Assembly: GCA_022953095.1 (NCBI GenBank)
Contig: JALJCR010000002.1
Span: 248,001 to 312,000, forward strand
Length of the DNA stretch: 64,000 nt
DNA from: Qipengyuania sp. ABI-127-1
GTDB lineage: Bacteria > Pseudomonadota > Alphaproteobacteria > Sphingomonadales > Sphingomonadaceae
Reading direction: 5' to 3'
The notes beneath the pieces are model-generated. The model was not told the DNA's origin, made no database searches, and was given only the letters and a program-made list of their open reading frames with translations. The position numbers were made by a program, and so were the translations under genes. Position 1 is the first letter of the stretch; every line of letters begins with the position of its first letter. Positions 9,542 through 16,860 of this stretch are shown here, piece by piece.

Positions 9542-10207
9542 TTACTCGGGCAACTGCCAGAGCACCGATCCGGTGTAACTGCCTGCCACCGCCTCGCCAT
9601 TGCCGCCGCGCGCAGGCTCGAAACGGGCGCGCTTGCTGACCAGACGGCAGGTGGCCGCGTCGAGCTCGTTATGACCGGTCGAGCCGGTGACAGCGCATCC
9701 GGTGACGCGGCCATTGGCGGCGATTTCCAGTCGGAAGGTGGCCAGGCCGGTAAGTTCCTTCCTGATCCAGACCGGGCGATAATCATTATTCGACAGCCAC
9801 GCGCCGGGATCGTTCTTCGGCCTCGCGCCGACTGGATCGAAGCTCGGCTGCGGCGTCGGCTTTGGAATCTCCACGCCGAGGCCCGGCGAAGGCTTGGGAA
9901 GTGGCGGGAAAACCAGCGGGGTCGAGGGAATCGTCGGTTCGACCGGCTTCAGGTTCAGCTTCTGCCGGGGAATGTGAACCAGTGGCTGGGTCGGTTCGGC
10001 CGGTTTCGCCTCGACTGGATCTGCTGGCTTGGGCGGCGGTGGCGGCTCGACAGGAATATTGGTCGCGCCGATCTTGTTGACGATCTGCGGCAAGGTGCCG
10101 GTTACCGTAAGGCCGGTGACAAGCAAGGCGCCAACCGCAGCATGCACACCGATAACGGCGGCCATTCCGGCGGGCGAGGGCCTGCGCGTTTGATCCACGT
10201 AAGACAT
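9542..10207 (-). CDS. TonB family protein (orphan energy transducer)
   Basis: A 221-residue TonB-like protein. A single hydrophobic anchor lies near residues 14-35. It is followed by a Pro-rich periplasmic linker (EPPPPPKP, TPLVFPPLPKPSP) and a C-terminal TonB domain (about residues 135-221) with RLEIAANGRVTGCAVTGSTG. It would transmit proton-motive force to TonB-dependent receptors, but no exbB/exbD genes are adjacent. The start is the ATG at 10207, preceded by GGAGGATG. The promoter region carries a palindromic operator shared with the DUF4349 gene. Confidence 0.88.
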   Translation of the reverse strand: MSYVDQTRRPSPAGMAAVIGVHAAVGALLVTGLTVTGTLPQIVNKIGATNIPVEPPPPPKPADPVEAKPAEPTQPLVHIPRQKLNLKPVEPTIPSTPLVFPPLPKPSPGLGVEIPKPTPQPSFDPVGARPKNDPGAWLSNNDYRPVWIRKELTGLATFRLEIAANGRVTGCAVTGSTGHNELDAATCRLVSKRARFEPARGGNGEAVAGSYTGSVLWQLPE

Positions 10208-10260
10208 GGTTTCATCCTCCTCCAATGCGGGAGACGGCGACCCGACTCCTCGTCTCAGGA

Positions 10261-10288
10261 ATGTTACAACGTAACAATGCCGAGGCAA
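10261..10288 (-). promoter_or_regulatory. Candidate promoter and operator of the tonB-like gene
   Basis: On the minus strand, TTGCCT (10283-10288) and TAACAT (10261-10266) are separated by 16 bases and resemble -35 and -10 boxes. A perfect inverted repeat TGTTAC-AAC-GTAACA (10262-10276) covers the -10 box and spacer, the position expected of a repressor site. An almost identical palindrome precedes the gene ending at 14173. The remaining 10289-10433 interval shows no credible gene. Confidence 0.55.
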
Positions 10289-10433
10289 GAAGTTTCGCGT
10301 TGCAGATCGCAATGCGTTTTCGTCGTGCCGGGTGCAGCGTGCTGCATATCCAGCAGCGACGAACCCGTAGAGGCGGGGTCGAAAATTGGAATCAATGGGA
10401 GACGCCGCCCATCGGGCTGGTGCGTCTAGGCCA

Positions 10434-11090
10434 TCACGTGATCGGACAACTCGGGTCGAGGCGGAAGTCGAGATAGTTGTCGACCGACTTCATCAGCTCT
10501 TCCTGCTCGTTTTCGAAGAAGTGGTTTGCGCGCGGAATTTCTTCGTGATGCACGGTGATGTGCTTCTGCGTGCGCAGCTTCTCGACCAGCTTGGTCACCG
10601 CCTGCGGCTGAACCACCGTATCCTGCGCGCCGTGGATGAAGATGCCGCTGGCCGGGCAGGGGGCGAGGAACGAGAAGTCATACATGCTCGCGGGTGCGCC
10701 GATGCTGATCCAGCCGCGGATCTCGGGGCGGCGCATCAGCAATTGCATGCCGATCAGCGCGCCGAAGCTGACGCCGGCGACCCAGGTCACCTGCGCTTCG
10801 GGGTGGACCTGCTGCACCCAGTCGAGCGCACTGGCCGCATCGGAAAGTTCGCCGATACCGTTGTCGAAGCTGCCCTGGCTGCGACCGACGCCGCGGAAAT
10901 TGAAGCGCAGCGTGGCAAACCCGCGATTGACGAAGGTCTTGTACAGCCGCTGGGTCATTTGCTCGTTCATCGTTCCGCCACCTTGCGGGTGCGGGTGGAG
11001 AATCATCGCCACGGGTGCGCGGGGGCGCGGAGCGGGGGAGAAACGGCCTTCGAGGCGGCCTTCGGGGCCGGGAAAGATCACGGTCGGCAT
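10434..11090 (-). CDS. Alpha/beta hydrolase
   Basis: A 218-residue cytoplasmic alpha/beta hydrolase without signal peptide. It has the oxyanion-loop segment HPHPQGGGTMN, the nucleophile elbow GVSFGA, an acid in HGAQDTVVQP and the terminal His in RANHFFEN. The short form with HPHP and FNFRGVGRS matches the dienelactone-hydrolase-like/KANL3-type group of unknown substrate. The ATG at 11090 gives the family-like N-terminus MPTVIFPGPEG; an upstream in-frame start would add 39 unlikely residues. It is divergent from the cysteine desulfurase gene, with 82 bases between starts. Confidence 0.85.
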   Translation of the reverse strand: MPTVIFPGPEGRLEGRFSPAPRPRAPVAMILHPHPQGGGTMNEQMTQRLYKTFVNRGFATLRFNFRGVGRSQGSFDNGIGELSDAASALDWVQQVHPEAQVTWVAGVSFGALIGMQLLMRRPEIRGWISIGAPASMYDFSFLAPCPASGIFIHGAQDTVVQPQAVTKLVEKLRTQKHITVHHEEIPRANHFFENEQEELMKSVDNYLDFRLDPSCPIT

Positions 11091-11172
11091 GGGAGGTATA
11101 CCCTGGTCGAAATTTTCATGGGCGCGGTGCCCGATCAGGACTTGCGCGAGGTTGCGCGCTATATAGGGTTTA

Positions 11173-12264
11173 TTGCCCAAATCGCAATCATTTCGAGACC
11201 GTATCATCCCAGACCGTATCTATCTCGACCATGCCGCCACCATGCCGCTGCGTCCCGAAGCGCGCACAGCGATGGAGGAGGGGTTCGACCAATGGGCGAA
11301 TCCCAGCAGTCCGCACGCGCAGGGGCGCAAAGCACGCAAGCTTCTGGAGGACGCACGCGAACGGGTAAGGGCGGCACTCGGTTGGGAGGGGGAAGTGATC
11401 TTCACTTCGGGTGCGAGCGAGGCGGCAGCGCTGGCGCTGCGGCATGCCAAGGCGGGTGCCCGGCTGGTCTCCACAGTGGAGCACGATTGCATGTTGCAGG
11501 CCGTGCCCGATGCCGAGCGTTTGCCGGTACGCAGCGATGGCGCGCTCGACCTCGATATTCTGTGCGAAGCGGTGCAGCGCGAAACGCCGCTTGTCGCCGT
11601 CCAGCAGGTCAATTCGGAAACCGGCAATCGGCAGGACCTGGCCGCCATTGCGGGCATCGTCCACCAGGCGGGCGGCCTGCTCCTCGCCGATTGCGCGCAA
11701 GGCGCAGGCAAGATGCCGCTGGCGCCATGCGATATGGCGGTCCTCGCCGCGCACAAGTTCGGCGGGCCGATCGGCGTGGGTGCGCTGCTGGTGCGGGATT
11801 ACGCCATGCTGTCGCCATCGGGCGGGCAGGAGCGCGGCTACCGGCGCGGGACCGAGAACATGCCCGGCGTGCTGGCCATGGCGGCGGCGCTGGAGGCCTG
11901 CGACCAGCCCTTCCTCGATCCCCATATCCTCGCTCGGCTCAACGAGCTGTCGGCGACATGCCGCGACATCGGTGGCACATGGCTTTCCGACCGCCTTGCC
12001 GATCCCACACCCTATATCCGCGCCGTCGCCATGCCCAATATGAGCGCCACGGCGCAGGTCATGCGCTTCGACATGGCCGGGATCGCCGTATCCCAGGGTA
12101 GCGCCTGTTCCAGCGGGACGATGAAGACCAGCCGTGTGCTCGACGCGATGCAGGTCGAGCCCGAAATCGCCGCGAACACGATCCGCGTCTCGGTCGGCTG
12201 GAACACGACCCGCGCCGATGTGGAGCGCTTTTGCGAAGTGTGGCTCGAGTTGGCTAGGTCATGA
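11173..12264 (+). CDS. Cysteine desulfurase family protein (aminotransferase class V), copy 1
   Basis: A 363-residue PLP enzyme of the NifS/IscS group. It contains YLDHAAT near the N-terminus, EHDC and QQVNSETGN, the PLP Lys in LAAHKFGGPIG and the catalytic Cys loop SQGSACSSGTMKTSRVL. It would release sulfur from cysteine for Fe-S clusters or thio-modification. No in-frame ATG precedes the conserved domain, so the TTG at 11173 is taken as start; this is uncertain. It is the first of two related genes on the same strand; a ferredoxin follows the second. Separation from copy 2 by 509 bases of repeat-containing DNA suggests separate promoters. Confidence 0.85.
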   Translation: MPKSQSFRDRIIPDRIYLDHAATMPLRPEARTAMEEGFDQWANPSSPHAQGRKARKLLEDARERVRAALGWEGEVIFTSGASEAAALALRHAKAGARLVSTVEHDCMLQAVPDAERLPVRSDGALDLDILCEAVQRETPLVAVQQVNSETGNRQDLAAIAGIVHQAGGLLLADCAQGAGKMPLAPCDMAVLAAHKFGGPIGVGALLVRDYAMLSPSGGQERGYRRGTENMPGVLAMAAALEACDQPFLDPHILARLNELSATCRDIGGTWLSDRLADPTPYIRAVAMPNMSATAQVMRFDMAGIAVSQGSACSSGTMKTSRVLDAMQVEPEIAANTIRVSVGWNTTRADVERFCEVWLELARS

Positions 12265-12287
12265 GTTTTGCCAGGTGTTTCTGTCTC

Positions 12288-12322
12288 GTCGCCCCGGACC
12301 TGATCCGGGGCTGGTGCTTTGC
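12288..12322 (+). repeat. REP-like palindrome, first half of an inverted doublet
   Basis: A GC-rich palindrome CCCCGGacctgatCCGGGG flanked by GTCG on the left and CTGGTGCTTTGC on the right. Its reverse complement closely matches the element at 33124-33158, including the GCACC flank. With 12348-12375 it forms a head-to-head pair like a REP doublet. Confidence 0.75.
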
Positions 12323-12347
12323 TTTTGGCAAGCCTCGCCAAGTGAGC

Positions 12348-12375
12348 CCGATCCCGGATCAAGTCCGGGATGACG
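12348..12375 (+). repeat. REP-like palindrome, second half of the doublet
   Basis: It contains CCCGGATCAAGTCCGGGATG and is inverted relative to 12288-12322. The core matches the copy at 33124-33158. It lies in the gap after the first cysteine desulfurase gene. Confidence 0.75.
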
Positions 12376-12410
12376 GCGTGGGGGCGAGTCCGGGATGACG
12401 GCGTGGGGGC
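12362..12410 (+). repeat. Two-copy tandem repeat, 25-base period
   Basis: A 24-base unit starting AGTCCGGGATGACGG and ending GTGGGGGC occurs at 12362-12385 and again, identically, at 12387-12410. It duplicates the right edge of the REP-like element, as expected from slippage or an imprecise insertion. Confidence 0.8.
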
Positions 12411-12416
12411 ACCGTC

Positions 12417-12494
12417 ATGATCTATCTCGATTATCAGGCCATCACTCCGCCTTCCCGGAGGCGCGCGATGCCATGCTGCGCTGGCTCGCCGGGC
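12417..12494 (+). pseudogene. Decayed partial copy of the cysteine desulfurase 5' end
   Basis: This stretch begins ATGATCTATCTCGATTATCA and aligns along about 78 bases with the first codons of the intact gene at 12774, including GAGGCGCGCGATG and ATGCTGCGCTGGCTCG. A net one-base deletion shifts the frame after about 11 codons and similarity ends soon after. It is a broken 5' duplication, not a gene. Bases 12495-12719, up to the palindrome, hold no convincing gene. Confidence 0.8.
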
Positions 12495-12719
12495 GCTGAT
12501 CCCGCGCCGCGGTGTTGGCATTCCCTCCGGGCAGCCGCGTCGGCGCGATGCCGGGGCTGAGTGACGGCGATGAATATTCCGCTTTCCTACTCGACATTTG
12601 CACGGCAGGTTCTGCGCCATGTTCGAACCGACAGCCCCCCCGGCCCACCCTGCAAGTGTCACTCACTGCGGATTTTTGCAACACACTGTAATTGAAGAAA
12701 GTCTTTGCGGTTCTTCATG

Positions 12720-12736
12720 GGTGACACGGTGTCACC
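12720..12736. promoter_or_regulatory. Perfect palindrome upstream of the second cysteine desulfurase
   Basis: GGTGACAC-G-GTGTCACC is an exact 8-1-8 inverted repeat 37 bases before the start codon. Size and position suit a dimeric repressor operator. It does not resemble the known IscR type 1 site. No regulator can be named. Confidence 0.4.
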
Positions 12737-12773
12737 TTCGTCACCCGGCTGTCCGGGTGCCGGGGCAGGGGGC

Positions 12774-13850
12774 ATGATCTATCTCGACTACCAGGCCACC
12801 ACCCCGCTCGCGCCCGAGGCGCGCGATGCGATGCTGCGCTGGCTCGACGGGCCGGGCGGCACCGGTTTCGGCAATCCGCATTCGGCGCACCGGATGGGCC
12901 GTCAGGCAAAGGCCGCGATCGAGCTGGCGCGCGACCAGGTCGCCGCGCTGTTCCCGCCCAATGGCCGCGTGATCTTCACCGGCGGTGCGACCGAGGCGCT
13001 CAATCTCGCCATTCGCGGCTCCGGACGGGGCGGCACGGTCTCTTACTCTGCGATCGAGCATTCGGCGGTCGGCGATACCGCGCAGGACGCGGGTAAAAGC
13101 CATGTGCTCAACGTCGCCAATACCGGCCAGTGCAATACGAAGCAGGACCTTCCGGCCGACACGCGGCTGGTCTGCGTCATGCAGGTCAATAACGAGATCG
13201 GCACCATCCAGCCGACCATCGAATGGCACCGCAAAGCCAAGGGAGCGGGCGCGCTGTTCCTGTGCGATGCGGTACAGGCCTATGGCAGGATCGAGCTGAC
13301 CGGCGCGGATATGATCGCGATCTCGGCGCACAAGTTCCACGGCCCCAAGGGCGTCGGTGCGTTGTGGGTGCGTGGCGGGCTCGATCTGCACGAGGTCCAG
13401 ACCGGCGGCGGGCAGGAATTCGGCCTGCGCTCGGGCACGCTCTCGCCTGCGCTCATCGCGGGCATGGGTGCGGCGGCGGCAGAGGCGAAAGACCGCATGG
13501 AGCAGGACCGCGAGCATGTCGAAAAACTCTGGAGCCGGGCGCGCGAGATGTTCGCGGGCTGGACGCTCAACGGCAGCGAGGAGGCGCGCTGGCACGGTAA
13601 CTTCAACATCCGCCGCGATGGCCTCGACGTCGCCCGGCTGATGAGCGATGTGCGCGACGTGATGTTTTCCGCCGGATCGGCCTGCGCCAGCGGTTCGGGC
13701 CGCCCGAGCCATGTGCTCAAGGCGATCGGTCTTTCGGACAGGCAGGCGAAAAGCTCGATCCGCCTGGGCTTCGGGCGCTATACCACGTTGGAAGAGATCG
13801 AGGAGGCCGCGAGCAAGATCAACGCGGCTGCGAAGGCGCAAGGGTTGTGA
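12774..13850 (+). CDS. Cysteine desulfurase, copy 2
   Basis: A 358-residue PLP-dependent cysteine desulfurase. It starts MIYLDYQATTPL, carries IEHSA and MQVNNEIGT, the PLP Lys in SAHKFHGPKG and the catalytic Cys in SAGSACASGSGRPSHVL. The ATG at 12774 follows AGGGGG. The next gene, a [2Fe-2S] ferredoxin, starts inside its stop codon, so the two are translationally coupled, consistent with a role in Fe-S cluster assembly. It is shorter than E. coli IscS (404 residues). A broken copy of its first 78 bases lies about 360 bases upstream. Confidence 0.9.
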   Translation: MIYLDYQATTPLAPEARDAMLRWLDGPGGTGFGNPHSAHRMGRQAKAAIELARDQVAALFPPNGRVIFTGGATEALNLAIRGSGRGGTVSYSAIEHSAVGDTAQDAGKSHVLNVANTGQCNTKQDLPADTRLVCVMQVNNEIGTIQPTIEWHRKAKGAGALFLCDAVQAYGRIELTGADMIAISAHKFHGPKGVGALWVRGGLDLHEVQTGGGQEFGLRSGTLSPALIAGMGAAAAEAKDRMEQDREHVEKLWSRAREMFAGWTLNGSEEARWHGNFNIRRDGLDVARLMSDVRDVMFSAGSACASGSGRPSHVLKAIGLSDRQAKSSIRLGFGRYTTLEEIEEAASKINAAAKAQGL

Positions 13851-14176
13851 GAATCGAATTCGAAACTGCGCAGGGCGAAACCGTCACTGCCGAGGCCGAG
13901 CCGGGCGACAATCTGCTGCGTGTCGCGCAAGGGGCGGGCCTCCCGCTGGAGGGAACCTGCGAGGGCCAGATGGCCTGCTCCACCTGCCATGTTGTCGTGG
14001 CCCCCGAATGGTTCGACCGGCTCAAGGAAGCGAGCGAGGAGGAAGAGGACATGCTCGACCTCGCCGCCGGTGTCGCGCGCACGAGCCGTCTGTCCTGCCA
14101 GATAATGCTAACGGCAGAAATGGACGGCCTAACCGTGCGCATCCCCGCGACGAGCCACGATATGCGGGGGTTCTAG
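13847..14176 (+). CDS. [2Fe-2S] ferredoxin, Isc/adrenodoxin type
   Basis: A 109-residue ferredoxin with cluster ligands C38, C44, C47 and C84 in the CX5CX2CX36C spacing of adrenodoxin/Isc ferredoxins. It would carry electrons in Fe-S cluster assembly. It begins with GTG within the GTGA overlap with the desulfurase stop. Its TAG interlocks with the TAG of the opposite-strand DUF4349 gene (shared CTAG at 14173-14176). Confidence 0.93.
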   Translation: MRIEFETAQGETVTAEAEPGDNLLRVAQGAGLPLEGTCEGQMACSTCHVVVAPEWFDRLKEASEEEEDMLDLAAGVARTSRLSCQIMLTAEMDGLTVRIPATSHDMRGF

Positions 14177-15123
14177 GAGGTTTCGGTGTTCTCCGGCTTT
14201 GTCCAGCCGGCTCCAATTCCGGTTGACAGGCCGAAACGCCGCCAGACTTTGCCGCCCAGCCACGCCAGCAGCCCCAGCGGGACAAGGACGGCGAGCAGAA
14301 CGATCAGTATGCTGATCATCGTACCGAAGATGCCGCCCAGCGAGTTCCACGCATTGCGGATCGGCTGGGCGAAACCGCCAATAGCCGGTTTGCCGCTTTC
14401 ATAGGTCACGCTCATGTTCGAATAGGCAACGCGTCCGCGCATTTCTGCCAGCCAGCTTTGCGCCTGGTCGATCTCTTCATTGACCTGCGCCACGCCGCGC
14501 TCCGCTGCTACCAATTCAGAAACGGTCCCGCGGCGATTACGCAGAACATCCATCAGCCGGTCCCGCAGCACGGTGCGTGCCCGCAACCGTGCTTCTGTAT
14601 CGACGATGCGTTTGGACAGGTCCTCGCCCTCGATCGAGGAGGAAACGAGCTTGCCATCGACCTTGCCGCTCGCATTGGCAAGTTCCTTGCCGAATGTGCG
14701 TGCATCGCGGGCGCGTACGGCCAGCGTCAGGCTGCCATAGGCATAGTCGCCCTCGTTCTCCGCCTGGTCCATCGAGATGATGCGGCAGACCTCGGCACCC
14801 TTCGCTTCGCACATATCGGCGTGACGTTCCTGTAAAGGTCGGATCGCATCGGAGGGCAGACGGAAACCATAGGCATAGCGATAAGCCACCTGCGGCGTGC
14901 CGACCGGGATTTCGCCGCCGCCGGAGATGGTGTCGCTAGCCTCACCCTCGGCGGCCTGGGAGGCCATCGCCGGAGGGGGAGGCGGTGCAGCCATTTCATA
15001 GCTGGCCGCATCCGCTGCTTCGATATCCATCGTCGACACGCGTTCGACGGTATCGCTCTCGCCGCCGCTGCACGCAGCCAGAACCAGCATTGAAGCGGAC
15101 CCTGAAAGCAAACGTATCCTCAT
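14173..15123 (-). CDS. DUF4349 domain lipoprotein
   Basis: A 316-residue protein with a lipoprotein signal (lipobox LAAC near residue 18), a low-complexity Ala/Pro stretch with PPPPP, and a DUF4349 domain. The domain includes a basic/acidic helical region (about 160-235) likely to be a coiled coil, then a transmembrane segment (TMISILIVLLAVLVPLGLLA) and a short basic tail. Function of DUF4349 is unknown. The ATG at 15123 follows AGGAG. The promoter region carries the same palindrome as the tonB-like gene, suggesting a shared regulator. Confidence 0.85.
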   Translation of the reverse strand: MRIRLLSGSASMLVLAACSGGESDTVERVSTMDIEAADAASYEMAAPPPPPAMASQAAEGEASDTISGGGEIPVGTPQVAYRYAYGFRLPSDAIRPLQERHADMCEAKGAEVCRIISMDQAENEGDYAYGSLTLAVRARDARTFGKELANASGKVDGKLVSSSIEGEDLSKRIVDTEARLRARTVLRDRLMDVLRNRRGTVSELVAAERGVAQVNEEIDQAQSWLAEMRGRVAYSNMSVTYESGKPAIGGFAQPIRNAWNSLGGIFGTMISILIVLLAVLVPLGLLAWLGGKVWRRFGLSTGIGAGWTKPENTETS

Positions 15124-15206
15124 GATTTTCTCCTCTTCCCTCACCCGTCCCAGTTCCGCCTTATTTTCGCCACAATATTAACACAGCCGAAACGCGTTTT
15201 GTATCA

Positions 15207-15233
15207 ATGTTACAGCGTAACATGTTCGCGCAA
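15207..15233 (-). promoter_or_regulatory. Candidate promoter and operator of the DUF4349 gene
   Basis: A perfect inverted repeat TGTTAC-AGC-GTAACA lies at 15208-15222. Read on the minus strand, TAACAT (15207-15212) and TTGCGC (15228-15233) are spaced 15 bases apart, the same layout as upstream of the tonB-like gene. The two palindromes differ by one spacer base. Confidence 0.5.
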
Positions 15234-15269
15234 GCCAGCGATGGAGAAATCCGCGAGTGCGCTTCACGC

Positions 15270-15302
15270 AAAAAGCCCCGCCGCATTGCTGCGACGGGGC
15301 TC
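15270..15302 (-). terminator. Rho-independent terminator of the DJ-1/PfpI gene
   Basis: On the minus strand a 12-base stem AGCCCCGTCGCA/TGCGGCGGGGCT with one mismatch is followed by TTTTT, 25 bases after the stop of the DJ-1/PfpI gene. Confidence 0.85.
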
Positions 15303-15326
15303 TCGCTGTGAAGCGTTTTCAGCCGT

Positions 15327-15884
15327 TTAGGCGGTTTCGAGCTCGCGCTTGTCGACGCTTTCGCCCAGCATTTCGATCAGCGCCTTGGTGAAGGCTGGAA
15401 TATCGTCGGGATTGCGGCTGGTGATGAGGTTACCATCGGTGGCAACTTCCTGGTCTACCACCTTCGCGCCCGCATTCTTAAGATCGGTGCGGATCGAGGG
15501 CCAGCCGGTTACGGTCTTGCCGTCGATCAGACCTGCCTCGGCCAGCAGCCAGGGTGCGTGGCAAATCGCGGCAATCGGCTTGTCCGCCATGCCGAATTCG
15601 CGGACGATGGCGACGGCGCGCTCGTTCATGCGGAGAATATCGGGGTTCATCTGTCCACCGGGGAGCAACAGTGCATCATAGCCTTCGCAGCTCGACACAT
15701 CGTCCACGGTCTTGTCGACTGCGACGCTTTCGCCCCAACCGTTATCCTTCCAGCCCTTGATTTCGCCACTCTCGAGACTGACGATTTCGGTCTCGATACC
15801 GGCGTTCGCAAGGTTGGCCTTTGGCTTCATCAGCTCCGATTGTTCGAAGCCATTGGTGGCGAGGATCATTACGCGCTTTGTCAT
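15327..15884 (-). CDS. DJ-1/PfpI family protein (type 1 glutamine amidotransferase-like)
   Basis: A 185-residue PfpI/YhbO-like protein. It has the nucleophile-elbow Cys in AAICHAPWLL, the conserved Glu in NGFEQSEL and the LLLPGGQMNPD loop. Family members act as stress-related deglycases, glyoxalases or peptidases; the activity here is undetermined. It ends at a strong terminator. Its start faces away from the sodium channel gene across 144 bases. Confidence 0.92.
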   Translation of the reverse strand: MTKRVMILATNGFEQSELMKPKANLANAGIETEIVSLESGEIKGWKDNGWGESVAVDKTVDDVSSCEGYDALLLPGGQMNPDILRMNERAVAIVREFGMADKPIAAICHAPWLLAEAGLIDGKTVTGWPSIRTDLKNAGAKVVDQEVATDGNLITSRNPDDIPAFTKALIEMLGESVDKRELETA

Positions 15885-16028
15885 AGTGCAACTCCTTGAT
15901 TTCTTGTTGCCTGTTCAACGGTTGGCGCGCAGCGCACGTTCCGCCGTGACAGCCGAGGCGTGGCGGTGGTAGGGCGGGTCGAAGATGGCCGCGCGATCCG
16001 GCCTGTTTCCTATCTGGAGTGTAAGAAA

Positions 16029-16802
16029 ATGAGCCTGCGCGATAAGGTGCGCCAGCTGGTCGAGACACGCGCGTTCGAGCGTTTCATCATCGCGGTTATC
16101 GTCATCAATGCGATCGGGCTCGGCCTGGAGACCTCACCTGCGATTATGGCGCGGTTCGGGTCCGTTATCGTGGCGCTCGATGCGATTGCGCTCGGCATTT
16201 TCGTGGTCGAGCTGACGCTCAAGCTCTTCGCCTATGGCTGGCGCTTCTTCCGCAATGGCTGGAATGTGTTCGACTTTGCCATCGTGACTGTCGCGCTCAT
16301 GCCGGCAGCGGGCGCATTCTCGGTCCTGCGTGCGCTGCGTATCCTGCGGGCGCTGCGCCTGATTTCGGTGGTGCCGAGCATGCGCAAGGTCATCATCGGA
16401 TTGTTCAGCGCCATTCCCAGCATCGGAACGGTCATCGTAATGCTGCTGCTCCTATTCTACATCAGTGGGGTAATGGCGACGAAGCTGTTCGGTGGTGAGT
16501 TCCCTGAATGGTTCGGCACTCTGGGCGCTTCGCTCTATTCCTTGTTCCAGATCATGACGTTGGAAAGCTGGTCGATGGGCATCGTGCGGCCGGTGATGGA
16601 GGTTTTCCCCTACGCCTGGGCCTTTTTCGTGCCCTTCATCCTTCTGACCAGCTTCATCGTCCTCAACCTTTTCATCGGTGTGATCGTCAACGCGATGGCG
16701 GAGGCAACCGAAGACGAAGCGCATGACGAACGCGAGGAGATCCTGCGGGAGCTCAAGGGCCTGCGCGAAGACATAGCCGGTCTGAAAAGAGGTGAGGATT
16801 AA
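16029..16802 (+). CDS. Voltage-gated sodium channel, bacterial BacNav/NaChBac type
   Basis: A 257-residue six-helix channel subunit that would assemble as a tetramer in the inner membrane. S1 (FIIAVIVINAIGLGLE) to S3 are followed by an S4 helix with regularly spaced Arg (RALRILRALRLISVVPSMRK). The pore then carries TLESWS (about residues 177-182), identical to the NavAb/NaChBac selectivity filter, and S6 (FIVLNLFIGVIVNAMAEA). An acidic, helical C-terminal tail (EATEDEAHDEREEI) resembles the tetramerising coiled coil. The ATG at 16029 follows GGAGTG. It is a single gene with parC 58 bases downstream. Confidence 0.93.
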   Translation: MSLRDKVRQLVETRAFERFIIAVIVINAIGLGLETSPAIMARFGSVIVALDAIALGIFVVELTLKLFAYGWRFFRNGWNVFDFAIVTVALMPAAGAFSVLRALRILRALRLISVVPSMRKVIIGLFSAIPSIGTVIVMLLLLFYISGVMATKLFGGEFPEWFGTLGASLYSLFQIMTLESWSMGIVRPVMEVFPYAWAFFVPFILLTSFIVLNLFIGVIVNAMAEATEDEAHDEREEILRELKGLREDIAGLKRGED

Positions 16803-16860
16803 GCGCCGCTTTTTGCTCAGCGGTCTCCCGCAGGGCCGAGCGCCTTGCTAGGGAGGTCGA

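Noticed and set aside
10225-10476. 83-codon plus-strand frame upstream of the alpha/beta hydrolase
   Set aside because: It covers the tonB-like operator and overlaps the end of the hydrolase gene; its Arg-rich translation lacks any family features.
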